Assembly: GCF_900106095.1 (NCBI RefSeq)
Contig: NZ_FNUD01000002.1
Location: forward strand, 2,625,501 to 2,689,500
From: Pseudomonas deceptionensis
GTDB taxonomy: Bacteria > Pseudomonadota > Gammaproteobacteria > Pseudomonadales > Pseudomonadaceae
DNA: 64,000 nucleotides
Direction of reading: 5' to 3'
The stretch's first letter is position 1. Each line of letters opens with the position of its first letter. Shown in pieces: positions 37,418-46,253 of the stretch. Made by a program: the position numbers and the translations under genes. The notes beneath the pieces are model-generated. The model did not search any database. It was not told where the DNA came from and saw only the letters and a list, made by a program, of their open reading frames with translations.

Positions 37418-38152
37418 TTAGACTTCCAGCGAACCACCCGCGAGGGCACACAGCTTGATCGGATCAAGAATATGCACTTCCTTGCCTTCGGCCGTGATCA
37501 GCCGGTTTTCTTGCAGGCGGGTGAATACGCGGGAGACGGTCTCAACGGCCAGGCCCAGGTAATTGCCGATTTCGTTGCGCGACATGCTCAGGCGGTACTG
37601 ATTGGCCGAGAAGCCGCGGGCGCGGAAACGGGCTGACAGGTTGACCAGAAAGGTCGCAATGCGCTCGTCCGCCGTCTTTTTCGACAGCAACAACATCATT
37701 TGCTGGTCGTCACGAATTTCCCGGCTCATCACACGCATGAGCTGGCGACGAAGTTGTGGCAATTGCACGGAGAGTTCGTCAAGACGCTCGAAAGGGATTT
37801 CGCACACTGGCGTGGTCTCCAGTGCTTGAGCCGACACCGGGTAGGTTTCAGTGTCCATGCCGGAAAGGCCGACCAGCTCGCTTGGCAGGTGGAAGCCGGT
37901 AATTTGCTCTTCACCGCTGTCACTCAGGCTGAACGTTTTTAGCGCGCCGGAACGCACGGCATACACCGAGCCGAAAGTATCGCCCTGGCGGAACAGGAAC
38001 TCGCCTTTTTTCAGGGGGCGTCCACGCTTGACGATTTCCTCCAGCGCGTCCATGTCTTCCAGGTTCAACGAAAGTGGCAAGCAAAGAGGGGCCAGGCTGC
38101 AATCCTTGCAATGTGCCTGGTTATGAGCGCGCACTTTTACTGGCTCAGGCAT
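37418..38152 (-). CDS. anr: Oxygen-sensing regulator Anr (FNR family)
   Basis: The 244-residue protein carries the FNR-type cluster cysteines Cys15, Cys18 and Cys24 in [11 protein letters not shown] and a fourth near residue 117 (PVCEIPF), so it should hold a [4Fe-4S] cluster. The cNMP-binding-like fold, dimer helix, and a C-terminal helix-turn-helix ([20 protein letters not shown]) follow; the ETVSR recognition helix predicts binding to TTGAT-N4-ATCAA. Matching sites lie before hemN, ccoG and both ccoN genes in this window, giving a coherent low-oxygen neighbourhood. Confidence 0.96.
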   Translation of the reverse strand: MPEPVKVRAHNQAHCKDCSLAPLCLPLSLNLEDMDALEEIVKRGRPLKKGEFLFRQGDTFGSVYAVRSGALKTFSLSDSGEEQITGFHLPSELVGLSGMDTETYPVSAQALETTPVCEIPFERLDELSVQLPQLRRQLMRVMSREIRDDQQMMLLLSKKTADERIATFLVNLSARFRARGFSANQYRLSMSRNEIGNYLGLAVETVSRVFTRLQENRLITAEGKEVHILDPIKLCALAGGSLEV

Positions 38153-38258
38153 TTCTTAAATCCTTGTAGGAAAACACACATAAGATGCAAGGGTACCCCA
38201 GCGCAGGGGGGGTAGGCCAGTCGCACCATGATAGTGCGTTCATCTCATGTGTTGGATG

Positions 38259-38280
38259 ACCGGGCCCGAGCCCGGTCAAA
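38259..38280 (-). other. GC-rich hairpin between hemN and anr
   Basis: GACCGGGC and GCCCGGTC pair over 8 bp with a 4-base centre. It lies 15 bases after hemN and before anr on the same strand. No T run follows, so the role as terminator is uncertain. Confidence 0.5.
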
Positions 38281-38294
38281 CGTTGGTACAGGGC

Positions 38295-39677
38295 TTAGAT
38301 CACCCGAGAAAAACGTTGGCGGCTTTGCTGCTCCAGGTAGGCATCGAACACCATGCACACCGAGCGCACCAGCAGTCGTCCGGCGGGCAGTACGGTCAAT
38401 TGCTGGTCGTCCAGGGCAATCAGCCCGTCCGCTGCCATGGTTTTGAGCATCGGCCACTGCGGCGCAAAATAGCCCCGGAAGTCGATGTTGAAAGCATGTT
38501 CTATGCGGGCGAACGGCACGTGCAAATTGCAAATGATCTGCTGAATGACTTCGCGCCGTATCCGGTCGTCCTGATTGCACAGCAGGCCACGCTTGGTGGC
38601 GAGCTGGCCGCTGGCGAGGGTGTGCTGGTAGTGAACCAGGTCGCTGTCGTTCTGGCAGTAAAGGTCGCCAATCTGGCTGATGGCCGATACGCCAAGCCCG
38701 ATCAGGTCGCAATGACCGTGGGTGGTGTAACCCTGGAAGTTGCGCTGCAGGGTGGATTCTTCCTGGGCAATCGCCAGTTCGTCGTCCGGCAATGCGAAGT
38801 GATCCATGCCGATGTAGCGGTACCCGGCGCCAGTCAGTTGCTCGATGGTACGTTCCAGCATCTGCAGCTTCATGGCGGGCGAGGGCAGGTCGCTGCTGTT
38901 GATCCGGCGCTGGGGCATGAAGCGTTCAGGCAGGTGGGCGTAGTTGAACACTGACAGCCGATCGGGCTGCAAGCTGATCACTTCGTCAACGGTCCGCGCA
39001 AAGGCTTCGGGGGTTTGCTTGGGCAGGCCGTAGATCAGGTCGATATTGATCGAGCGGAACTGCAGGGTGCGCGCCGCGTCGATCACTGCCCGGGTTTCCT
39101 CCAGGCTTTGCAGGCGATTGACTGCCCGCTGTACGTCCGGGTCGAGATCTTGCAGGCCGATGCTGACGCGGTTGAAGCCCAGTTCGCGCAACAGGCCCAT
39201 GGTTGACCAGTCGGCCTCCCTGGGGTCTATTTCGATGCCGTAGTCCCCCGAGTCGTCGTCCAGCAAATTGAAGTGCTTGCGCAATTTGGCCATCAGCTGG
39301 CGCAATTCGTCGTGGCTGAGAAAAGTCGGTGTACCGCCCCCAAAGTGCAACTGCTCGACCTTTTGTTTGGGGTCGAGGTGGCAGGCAATCATCTGGATTT
39401 CGTGTTCCAGTTTTTGCAGGTAGGGCTGGGCCCGGCCACGGTCTTTGGTGATGACCTTGTTGCAGGCGCAGTAGTAGCAAATGTTCGCGCAGAACGGCAC
39501 GTGCACATACAGCGACAACGGGCGCTGCGCCTTGCGGCTTTCGCGCAGGGCGTGCAGGAGGTCGAACGGGCTGACCTGATCGTTGAACTGCAGCGCCGTC
39601 GGGTACGAGGTGTAACGCGGGCCGGCCAGGTCGTAGCGGTGAATCAAATCTGGGTCCCAACGAATGGCGTCGAGCAT
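38295..39677 (-). CDS. hemN: Oxygen-independent coproporphyrinogen III dehydrogenase
   Basis: The 460-residue radical-SAM enzyme converts coproporphyrinogen III to protoporphyrinogen IX without oxygen. The [4Fe-4S]/SAM motif is Cys63, Cys67, Cys70 in CANICYYCAC with an adjacent fourth Cys. HFGGGTPTFLS, RVSIGLQDLDPDVQ and YRYIGMDHFALPDDELA are HemN signatures. A perfect Anr box lies 65 bases before the ATG, fitting low-oxygen induction of heme supply for the cbb3 oxidases encoded nearby. Confidence 0.96.
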   Translation of the reverse strand: MLDAIRWDPDLIHRYDLAGPRYTSYPTALQFNDQVSPFDLLHALRESRKAQRPLSLYVHVPFCANICYYCACNKVITKDRGRAQPYLQKLEHEIQMIACHLDPKQKVEQLHFGGGTPTFLSHDELRQLMAKLRKHFNLLDDDSGDYGIEIDPREADWSTMGLLRELGFNRVSIGLQDLDPDVQRAVNRLQSLEETRAVIDAARTLQFRSINIDLIYGLPKQTPEAFARTVDEVISLQPDRLSVFNYAHLPERFMPQRRINSSDLPSPAMKLQMLERTIEQLTGAGYRYIGMDHFALPDDELAIAQEESTLQRNFQGYTTHGHCDLIGLGVSAISQIGDLYCQNDSDLVHYQHTLASGQLATKRGLLCNQDDRIRREVIQQIICNLHVPFARIEHAFNIDFRGYFAPQWPMLKTMAADGLIALDDQQLTVLPAGRLLVRSVCMVFDAYLEQQSRQRFSRVI

Positions 39678-39741
39678 GCGGGCATTCCCCTGGGATGACT
39701 GACAATGCGTTGGAGTCTAGGGGCTGGGGATTTGTGACACC

Positions 39742-39755
39742 TTGATTTGCGTCAA
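39742..39755 (-). promoter_or_regulatory. Anr/FNR box upstream of hemN
   Basis: TTGAT-TTGC-GTCAA fully fits the TTGAT-N4-(A/G)TCAA consensus. It lies in the gap between the SafE-like gene and hemN, 65 bases before the hemN start. Confidence 0.8.
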
Positions 39756-39793
39756 CGGGTGTGGAGGCAGGCCTGGAGCCTGCGGGCGCTGGC

Positions 39794-40477
39794 TTAATGC
39801 CCCATCAACCAATGCTGATGCGGGCCGGGCAGGGTCCAGATGCCGAAGAGAATCACCAGCAATCCGCCTGCCATGCGCACACTGCGTTTGCGCAGCAGCG
39901 CCGTTACGCGCTCCGCCGCAAGGCCGGTGGCGAGCAACACAGGCCAGGTGCCAAGACCAAACGCCAGCATCAAAAGTGCACTGTCGATGGCGCTGCCCTG
40001 GCTGGCGGACCAGATCAGTGTGCTGTAGACCAGGCCGCAAGGCAGCCAGCCCCAGAGCGCGCCCAGCAGCAGGGCGCGGGGCAGGCTCGATACCGGTAGC
40101 AAGCGGGTGGCCACGGGCTGTATGTGCCGCCACAGGCCGCGGCCCAGGCTTTCGATGCGGGTCAGGCCGCTCCACCAGCCGGCCAGGTACAGGCCCATGC
40201 AAATCAGCAGCAGCCCGGCCAGGATGCGCATAAACATCGCCGCGGGGCTGTTGGCTACCGCCCATCCGGCCAGGCCCAGCAGTAATCCCGCCGTGGCATA
40301 GCTAAGAATTCTTCCCAGGTTGTAGGCCAATAGCAGCCTGAAGCGTCGGCTGCGTTGCTCTTTGGGGATGGCCAGGGTCAGCGCACCCATCAGGCCACCG
40401 CACATGCCCAGGCAATGCCCCCCTCCGAGCAGGCCCAGAATTACGGCGGATACCAACAGCGGTGCCAGCTCAAGCAT
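39794..40477 (-). CDS. SafE/UreH-type membrane protein linked to cbb3 oxidase assembly
   Basis: The 227-residue protein has about six transmembrane segments and two conserved Cys-bearing motifs, GGGHCLGMCGG in the first helix and WGWLPCGLVYS later. This is the SafE-like/DsbD-beta type (often labelled sulfite exporter TauE/SafE family). The His/Cys/Met motif suggests metal, perhaps copper, handling. It overlaps the ccoS stop by eight bases, so it is translated with the ccoGHIS assembly genes and likely helps copper or heme insertion; that role is inferred. Confidence 0.8.
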   Translation of the reverse strand: MLELAPLLVSAVILGLLGGGHCLGMCGGLMGALTLAIPKEQRSRRFRLLLAYNLGRILSYATAGLLLGLAGWAVANSPAAMFMRILAGLLLICMGLYLAGWWSGLTRIESLGRGLWRHIQPVATRLLPVSSLPRALLLGALWGWLPCGLVYSTLIWSASQGSAIDSALLMLAFGLGTWPVLLATGLAAERVTALLRKRSVRMAGGLLVILFGIWTLPGPHQHWLMGH

Positions 40478-40700
40478 GGGGAGGCGCTTTTTTGTCGGTG
40501 TCTGCGGGGGATTCCGGGTGCTGGCTTTTCGCTTCTTCGACGGCGGCGGTGTGTTGCGGGTCCTGGTCGTCGAACAGGATGCTGTGTGCCGGGCTGTCGA
40601 GGTCGTCGTACTGGCCGCTGTCTACCGCCCAGAAAAAGATGTAGATGGCGATGGCGACAATCAGCAGGGCCGCAGGAATCATGACGTAGAGGGCTGGCAT
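40470..40700 (-). CDS. ccoS: cbb3-type oxidase assembly protein CcoS
   Basis: The 76-residue protein has one N-terminal membrane helix (LYVMIPAALLIVAIAIYIFFWA) followed by the CcoS/FixS signature VDSGQYDDLDSPAHSILFDD and a disordered tail. It is needed for cofactor insertion into CcoN in other bacteria. ATG 40700 was chosen from the family start; the longer frame runs into ccoI. It follows ccoI by 20 bases. Confidence 0.93.
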   Translation of the reverse strand: MPALYVMIPAALLIVAIAIYIFFWAVDSGQYDDLDSPAHSILFDDQDPQHTAAVEEAKSQHPESPADTDKKAPPHA

Positions 40701-40720
40701 ATGGGCTCCGGGCGGCCGCT

Positions 40721-43171
40721 TCAGGCCGCAGGCGTGCGGGAGTGTGACGTGGCTGGAGTATGCGCCTGGCCGGGCATGCGAGTCAGGCGCAAGGCATTGA
40801 GCACCACGGTCAGCGAGCTGATCGACATGCCAATGGCCGCCCAGATGGGGGTGATCCAGCCCAGGGCGGCAAAGGGAAGCATAAGGCCATTGTACAGGCC
40901 GGCCCACAGCAGGTTCTCGATGATTACCCGGCGTGTGCGGCGCGCCAAGGTAAAGGCTTGAACCAGGGCGTCCAGTCGATTGGACAGCAGTACCGCGTCG
41001 GCGCTGGTTTTGGCCAGGTCCGTGGCCGAACCCATCGCCACGCTGATGTCGGCGGCGGCGAGCACCGGGACATCATTGACGCCGTCACCCAGCATCAGCA
41101 CCTTGCGGCCCTGGGCGTGCAGTTGCTGCAGGACCCGCAGCTTGTCATCCGGGCGCAACCCGCCCTGTGCTTCATCGATACCCAGCTCGGCCGCCACGCT
41201 GGCGACCATCGGCGAGCTGTCCCCGGAGAGCAGCAGCGTATGCCAGCCGCGCGCCTTGCACGCAGCCAGCAGCGCCGGGGCGTCGTCGCGCAGGCGGTCA
41301 TCGAGGACAAGCCAGGCCAGCACGCCTCGGGTATCACCCAGCAACAGCCATTGCCCGGGTTCATTCGGCATGTCCGGGACCTGGCACTGGCTCAGTTCGC
41401 AGACAAATCCTGGCTGGCCAATGCGCAAGCGCTGTTCGCCAACCCGCCCTTCGAGGCCCAGGCCCGGAGTGCTGTGGACTTCCCCGGCGGCTTGCGGGGC
41501 GCGGCCAAAGGCGCGGGCAATGGGGTGCTCGGAACGGTTTTCGAGTGCGGCTGCCAGGCCCAGGCACTGGTCGGCGTCCAGATCGCGCAAGGGGCGAATG
41601 GCGCGCAGCGTCAGGCGACCTTCGGTCAAGGTGCCGGTTTTGTCGAAAATCACCGTGTCGATCTGGTTCAGGCCCTCGATCACGTGGCCGCGAGTCAGCA
41701 GCAAGCCCAGCTTGTGCAGGGTGCCGGTGGCAGCGGTGAGTGCAGTGGGGGTGGCCAGGGACAATGCACAAGGGCACGTGGCCACCAGCATCGCCAGCAC
41801 AATCCAGAAGGCCCGTGATGGATCAAGCTGCCACCACAGCAGGCCGATACCGGCCGCGGCGATCAATGAAAACAGCAGGAACCATTGCGCGGCCGTGTCG
41901 GCAATTTCGGCCAGACGCGGCTTTTCGCTTTGGGCGCGATCGAGCAAGCGCACGATGGCGGACAGGCGCGTGTCCTGGCCCAGTGCCGTGACTTCAATGG
42001 TCAGTGCGCCTTCGACGTTCAAGGTGCCCGCCGTTACCGCATCGCCCACGCGACGTGGCTGCGGCAAGTATTCGCCGGTCAGCAGGGACTCGTCGATGCT
42101 TGACTGGCCATCAAGGATCTTGCCGTCAGCCGGAAGAATTGCGCCGGGGTGCACCAGCACGTGGTCGCCGACTTTCAGCTCGGTCAGCAGGATGCGTTCG
42201 CTTTGGCCATCGCCGCTCAATCGCAGGCAGGAGGCAGGCAGCAGATTGACCAGCTGTGCGGTGGCGGCAGCGGTGCGCTCGCGGGCGCGGCGTTCGAGGT
42301 AACGTCCGGCCAGCAGGAACAGGGCGAACATGCCGACCGCATCGAAATACAACTCGCCGATGCCGGTGATGGCGGTCCAGATCCCGGCGATGTAAGCGCC
42401 GCCGATGGCCAGTGACACCGACACATCCATGGTCAGGTGGCGGGTGCGCAGGTCGCGCATGGCGCCTTTGAAAAAGGGTGCACAGCTGTAGAACACGATA
42501 GGCGTGGTCAAGAACAGCGCGACCCAGCGCAGGATGGTGTGCATCTCGGGGCTGAGGTCGATGTTGAATTCGGGCCAGGTGGCCATGGTTGCCATCATTG
42601 CCTGAAACCACAGCAACCCGGCGACACCCAGCTGACGCAGGGCCAGGCGGTTTTCGCTGGCCAGCTGTTCTGTGGCGCGATCGGCCTGGTACGGGTGCGC
42701 GGCATAACCGATATGTCGCAGTTCGCTCAAGACTTCACTGAGGGGTAACTGGCTGTCGGCCCAGCGCACGTGCAGGCGATGGTTGGACAGGTTGAGCCGC
42801 GCCTCGCTCACGGCAGGCAGACTGCGCAGGTGTTTTTCAATCAGCCAGCCACAGGCGGCGCAGCTGATGCCTTCGACCAGCAGCGTGGCTTCGGCCTGTT
42901 CGCCTTCATGTCGGACAAAGGGTTTTTGCACATCGGCGCGGTCATACAGCGCCAGTTCTTCTACCAGTTGCACGGGCAGTGCCTGGGGGTTGGCAGAAGG
43001 TTCGCTGCGGTGTTGGTAGTAGCTTTCGAGGCCGCCGGCTACGATGGCCTCGGCCACTGCCTGACAGCCCGGGCAGCAGAACTCGCGAACTTCGCCCAGA
43101 ACAACGGCGGTAAAGCGACTGCCAGGCGGGACGGGCAGGGCGCAGTGATAGCAGGGAACGGGAGTGGTCAT
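40721..43171 (-). CDS. ccoI: Copper-exporting P1B-type ATPase CcoI
   Basis: The 816-residue ATPase supplies copper to the periplasmic side for cbb3 oxidase assembly. The N terminus has CYHC and CCPGC cysteine pairs and a heavy-metal domain with GISCAACGW. Later come the CPC metal site in VATCPCALSLATP, the phosphorylated Asp in DKTGTLTEGR, and the GDGVNDVPVLA hinge. About eight membrane helices are visible. It lies between ccoH and ccoS in the usual ccoGHIS order. Confidence 0.95.
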   Translation of the reverse strand: MTTPVPCYHCALPVPPGSRFTAVVLGEVREFCCPGCQAVAEAIVAGGLESYYQHRSEPSANPQALPVQLVEELALYDRADVQKPFVRHEGEQAEATLLVEGISCAACGWLIEKHLRSLPAVSEARLNLSNHRLHVRWADSQLPLSEVLSELRHIGYAAHPYQADRATEQLASENRLALRQLGVAGLLWFQAMMATMATWPEFNIDLSPEMHTILRWVALFLTTPIVFYSCAPFFKGAMRDLRTRHLTMDVSVSLAIGGAYIAGIWTAITGIGELYFDAVGMFALFLLAGRYLERRARERTAAATAQLVNLLPASCLRLSGDGQSERILLTELKVGDHVLVHPGAILPADGKILDGQSSIDESLLTGEYLPQPRRVGDAVTAGTLNVEGALTIEVTALGQDTRLSAIVRLLDRAQSEKPRLAEIADTAAQWFLLFSLIAAAGIGLLWWQLDPSRAFWIVLAMLVATCPCALSLATPTALTAATGTLHKLGLLLTRGHVIEGLNQIDTVIFDKTGTLTEGRLTLRAIRPLRDLDADQCLGLAAALENRSEHPIARAFGRAPQAAGEVHSTPGLGLEGRVGEQRLRIGQPGFVCELSQCQVPDMPNEPGQWLLLGDTRGVLAWLVLDDRLRDDAPALLAACKARGWHTLLLSGDSSPMVASVAAELGIDEAQGGLRPDDKLRVLQQLHAQGRKVLMLGDGVNDVPVLAAADISVAMGSATDLAKTSADAVLLSNRLDALVQAFTLARRTRRVIIENLLWAGLYNGLMLPFAALGWITPIWAAIGMSISSLTVVLNALRLTRMPGQAHTPATSHSRTPAA

Positions 43172-43210
43172 GGCGGTCTATCGCGGTTTTGTGTCGCAGG
43201 GAAGAACGTC

Positions 43211-43260
43211 ATCGCGGGCAAGCCCGTTCCCGCACTGGCAGGAACGGCCTTGCCCGCGAC
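43211..43260. repeat. REPIN variant between ccoH and ccoI
   Basis: TCGCGGGCAAGCCCGTTCC and its near-complement (GGAACGGCCTTGCCCGCGA) face each other. This is a REP subtype different from the GGGAGCGAGCCTGCTCGCGA repeats found later. It lies inside an apparent operon and may tune the relative amount of downstream mRNA. Confidence 0.75.
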
Positions 43261-43264
43261 GGGA

Positions 43265-43807
43265 TTACTTCTTGTTGTGGTCTTCCGCGCCTTGAAGCGG
43301 CTCGTCACCCAGTAGCAGGTCCATGTCGTGGCCGACCACCTCTTCCTCAAACAGACGCCAGGTCTTGCCGTCTTCTACGCCCAGCAACTCGACGAAGCGA
43401 CGACCTTCGATCTTGTCATCCAGCTGGCCGATGTAGCGCCCTGGCTCTGACGCGCTCTGGCTCAGGCTGATCTTGCGGTCTTTTTCAGGCTGGGTCGGAG
43501 AGATCAGGTTCAGTTCCAGCACCTGCGGCTTGCTGTTGCCCTCAAGCAGCAGCACGACTTCACCGGTCATTTCGTCCAGGCGCAGCTTGGCTTTCAATTG
43601 CAGGGTCTGGCCCAGCAATTCACGGTCCAGCGCTCGGTTGATGCCTTTGCCAGCCTCGTAGTAGTTGTCGTTCACCAGGTTGTCCGGGTTGTTCACGGCA
43701 ATGGTGACCATTGACAGGGTCAAGGTTACCGAACAGGCGAGGATGGCGATGATGATCCAGGGCCAAATATGCTTGTACCAGGGGCTGGAGGCATTTGCTG
43801 CGGGCAT
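43265..43807 (-). CDS. ccoH: cbb3 oxidase assembly protein CcoH (FixH)
   Basis: The 180-residue protein has one N-terminal transmembrane helix (PWIIIAILACSVTLTLSMV) and a periplasmic FixH domain with the NNPDNLVNDNYYEAGKGIN motif. CcoH contacts the oxidase subunits during assembly. It follows ccoG by 11 bases and precedes ccoI. Confidence 0.92.
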   Translation of the reverse strand: MPAANASSPWYKHIWPWIIIAILACSVTLTLSMVTIAVNNPDNLVNDNYYEAGKGINRALDRELLGQTLQLKAKLRLDEMTGEVVLLLEGNSKPQVLELNLISPTQPEKDRKISLSQSASEPGRYIGQLDDKIEGRRFVELLGVEDGKTWRLFEEEVVGHDMDLLLGDEPLQGAEDHNKK

Positions 43808-43818
43808 GTCGAGTTCTC

Positions 43819-45234
43819 TTATCTGATTTGTGGGCCGATGAATCGGCTCTTGGCTTTAACGTTGACGTCGTTGTTGTCGGCGTCCTTGAGGATAAAGAAC
43901 ACCTCGTTGGTGCTTGACGGTAGTTTCTCGGGCGCAATCGACAACTCGACCGGCAGGCTGACGATATCGCCGGCCGCGACCTTGATTTCGCGTTTGCCTT
44001 GCAGCTTGAGGTCAGGCAGGCCGGTGGCGTCCAGTACGTAGGTGTGGTCTTGCTGGTCCTTGTTCATGATCTTCAGGCTGTAGACGTTTTCGATCCGGCC
44101 TTCAGCGTTTTCGCGGTAGAGCACCCGGTCCTTGCTGACATCGAAGCCCACCAGTGTGCGGGTGAAAAATGCGGCGGCCAGCAGCCCCATCATGGTCAGC
44201 AATACCAGCGCATAGCCAATCAGGCGCGGGCGCAGCTTATGGGTTTTCTGGCCCGAAAGGTTGTGCTCGGTGGTGTAGCTGATCAGGCCGCGGGGGTAAT
44301 TCATCTTGTCCATGATGCTGTCGCAGGCGTCGATGCACGCGGCGCAGCCGATGCACTCGATCTGCAGGCCGTCACGAATATCGATCCCGGTCGGGCACAC
44401 CTGTACGCACATGGTGCAGTCAATGCAGTCGCCCAGGCCCTGGGCCTTGTAGTCAGCGTCTTTTTTGCGTGGGCCCCGGACTTCGCCGCGACGCGGGTCG
44501 TAGGAAACGATCAGGGTGTCTTTATCGAACATGACGCTCTGGAAGCGCGCATACGGGCACATGTAAATGCACACTTGCTCGCGCAGCCAGCCTGCGTTGC
44601 CGTAGGTGGCGAGGGTGAAAAAGCCGACCCAGAAATACGCCCAGCCATCGGCCTGGCCGGTAAAGAAGTCGAACACCAGCTCGCGGATGGGCGAGAAGTA
44701 ACCGACAAAAGTCAGGCCCGTGACAAAGCCGATCAGCAGCCACAGGGTGTGCTTGCTGAGTTTGCGCAGGAACTTGTTGGCGCTCATTGGCGCCTTGTCG
44801 AGTTTGATGCGCTGGTTGCGGTCGCCTTCAGTGACCTTCTCGCACCACATGAAAACCCAGGTCCAGACACTTTGCGGGCAGGTATAGCCGCACCACACAC
44901 GCCCGGCGTACACGGTAATGAAGAACAGGCCAAAGGCCGCGACGATTAACAGCCCGGACAGCAGGATGAAATCCTGTGGCCAGAAGGTAGCGCCAAAAAT
45001 AAAGAACTTACGCTCGGGAAGGTTCCACCAGACGGCTTGATGGCCACCCCAGTTGAGCCACACCGTGCCGAAATACAGCAGGAACAGGATGGCCCCGCCA
45101 CCGATGCGCAGGTTGCGGAAAAGGCCGGTGAAGGCGCGGGTGTAGATTTTTTCCCGGGCTGCGTACAAATCGACGCTTTCAGTGGGTTTTTTGGCAGGTG
45201 GAGTGACGTCGTGTACAGGAATCTGATTGCTCAT
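43819..45234 (-). CDS. ccoG: cbb3 oxidase accessory ferredoxin-like protein CcoG (RdxA/FixG)
   Basis: The 471-residue membrane protein has several N-terminal helices, VWCGYTCPQSVW, and two ferredoxin-type [4Fe-4S] motifs (CIDCTMCVQVCP and CIGCAACIDAC). The C-terminal immunoglobulin-like domain is typical of FixG. CcoG reduces Cu(II) to Cu(I) for oxidase assembly in other bacteria. It is the first gene of ccoG-H-I-S. A likely Anr site lies about 165 bases upstream. Confidence 0.95.
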   Translation of the reverse strand: MSNQIPVHDVTPPAKKPTESVDLYAAREKIYTRAFTGLFRNLRIGGGAILFLLYFGTVWLNWGGHQAVWWNLPERKFFIFGATFWPQDFILLSGLLIVAAFGLFFITVYAGRVWCGYTCPQSVWTWVFMWCEKVTEGDRNQRIKLDKAPMSANKFLRKLSKHTLWLLIGFVTGLTFVGYFSPIRELVFDFFTGQADGWAYFWVGFFTLATYGNAGWLREQVCIYMCPYARFQSVMFDKDTLIVSYDPRRGEVRGPRKKDADYKAQGLGDCIDCTMCVQVCPTGIDIRDGLQIECIGCAACIDACDSIMDKMNYPRGLISYTTEHNLSGQKTHKLRPRLIGYALVLLTMMGLLAAAFFTRTLVGFDVSKDRVLYRENAEGRIENVYSLKIMNKDQQDHTYVLDATGLPDLKLQGKREIKVAAGDIVSLPVELSIAPEKLPSSTNEVFFILKDADNNDVNVKAKSRFIGPQIR

Positions 45235-45336
45235 TAGTGCGTCCCACGGCAGTGGAAAATGCCTCGGTCAGTACGTGCCGACCGCGGTCAGAAGGTGTTG
45301 CGATAGCGTAATGATACGCCTGTGACTCTAGCTCAA

Positions 45337-45356
45337 GGGTGCGACCTTTGGTCGCG
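45337..45356. repeat. Small hairpin GTGCGACC...GGTCGCG, copy 1
   Basis: GCGACC-TTT-GGTCGC gives a 6-bp stem, about 105 bases before ccoG in its leader region. A 17-of-20 match lies at 49882 downstream of the ccoP2 gene. Confidence 0.5.
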
Positions 45357-45397
45357 TTCCGGAAAAGAAGAAGTTGGTATAGGAGTTGTAACAAGTC

Positions 45398-45411
45398 GTG
45401 ACATGGATCAA
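45398..45411 (-). promoter_or_regulatory. Anr-like box upstream of ccoG
   Basis: TTGAT-CCAT-GTCAC on the minus strand matches nine of the ten defined positions of the Anr consensus. It is about 165 bases before ccoG and 40 bases past the end of the toxin gene. Confidence 0.5.
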
Positions 45412-45450
45412 TTGACTTAGGGCGGCAGGTGAGTTGTGCGCAGCCTTGAA

Positions 45451-45861
45451 TCAGAGCTCCCAAGGGTTGAGCAGGGAGGCGCCGCTGAAGGCGAAGTCCT
45501 TTGTATTGCGGGTGACGACGGTCATGTTGTGGATCAGTGCAGTGGCAGCGATCAGGGCATCGCTCTCGTTGCTGCGGTCAGGGACGTGCAGGCGTGCGCA
45601 GCGTCGGGCAACGCTGCCGTCTACGGACAGCACGCGCCCGGCAAAAGCGGGGATGACATGGTTGTCCAGCCAGTTGCGCAACGGAACGGCTTGCGCAGGG
45701 TCGCGACGCTCCAGGCGCAAAATGCCGGTTTCGATTTCAAGCAGGCTAATGGCCGAAATGTACAGCCTGTAGGCCGGAACATTGCGGGCCCAGGCTACCA
45801 CGTTGGGATCCGCCTGGGGTTTACGCAGTTCAGAGATGACGTTGGTATCGAGCAGGAACAT
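45451..45861 (-). CDS. PIN-domain (VapC/FitB-type) toxin
   Basis: The 136-residue PIN-domain protein carries the acidic residues of the nuclease site: Asp5 in LLDTNVISELR, Glu in LLEIETGILRLE, and Asp in ESDALIAATAL and TRNTKDF. FitB/VapC-type toxins cleave RNA when free of antitoxin. The ATG overlaps the antitoxin stop (TAATG), a usual antitoxin-first arrangement. It lies between ccoG and the first oxidase operon, unlike the continuous cco cluster of P. aeruginosa. Confidence 0.88.
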   Translation of the reverse strand: MFLLDTNVISELRKPQADPNVVAWARNVPAYRLYISAISLLEIETGILRLERRDPAQAVPLRNWLDNHVIPAFAGRVLSVDGSVARRCARLHVPDRSNESDALIAATALIHNMTVVTRNTKDFAFSGASLLNPWEL

Positions 45862-46109
45862 TAGAAGTCCACTGGGCGCGGCGTGATGACTGCGCGTTCA
45901 GGTTCAAATTCAACCGCTGGCTCTGGCATGACGAGAAGGTCGACGATGCTGGCGTTCAGTCCGGTCAGTCGTTGGTACTCCTCCATGCATAGCAGTACAT
46001 GGGCGGGGCGACCACGATCAGTGATGTAAACCGGCCCATTTTGGGCTGCCTTTTTGGCACCACTTGTGTCCTGGTTGAAATCGCGGCTTGAAATGGTCGT
46101 GATTGACAT
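45861..46109 (-). CDS. Phd/YefM-family antitoxin
   Basis: The 82-residue protein shows the Phd/YefM N terminus (TISSRDFNQDTSGAKKAA, GPVYITDRGRPAHVLLCMEEYQRL) that binds operator DNA. Its C-terminal tail is acidic and proline-rich and would wrap the toxin. A GGGGAGGAAC ribosome site precedes the ATG. A palindrome overlapping the presumed promoter lies about 30-45 bases upstream. Confidence 0.88.
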   Translation of the reverse strand: MSITTISSRDFNQDTSGAKKAAQNGPVYITDRGRPAHVLLCMEEYQRLTGLNASIVDLLVMPEPAVEFEPERAVITPRPVDF

Positions 46110-46128
46110 GGGCTGTTCCTCCCCGAAA

Positions 46129-46158
46129 AGTATAATGTAGAAACGTTACTACCTTTAA
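46129..46158 (-). promoter_or_regulatory. Toxin-antitoxin promoter with palindromic operator
   Basis: GTAG-A-AACGTT-A-CTAC at 46137-46152 is palindromic apart from one mismatched pair. It overlaps the spacer between TATACT (46129-46134, minus strand) and TTAAAG, a plausible -10/-35. This is the usual layout for autorepression by antitoxin. Confidence 0.5.
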
Positions 46159-46193
46159 GGCCTGGGCTGCAACAGCCTGGGGGATCCTGAAAC

Positions 46194-46233
46194 AAAATGG
46201 CCCCGCCAACTTTCGTGGGCGGGGCCATTTTTT
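46194..46233. terminator. Strong terminator after ccoP1
   Basis: AAAATGGCCCCGCC and GGCGGGGCCATTTTT form a stem of about 14 bp with flanking A and T runs, active in both directions. It ends the ccoN1O1Q1P1 transcript and isolates it from the toxin-antitoxin operon. Confidence 0.92.
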
Positions 46234-46253
46234 GCTGCGTTCAGGCTTCTGCG

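Noticed and set aside
43211..43260. Possible CRISPR repeat or small RNA between ccoH and ccoI
   Set aside because: Only one inverted pair is present and it fits a REP variant; there is no array of repeats and spacers.
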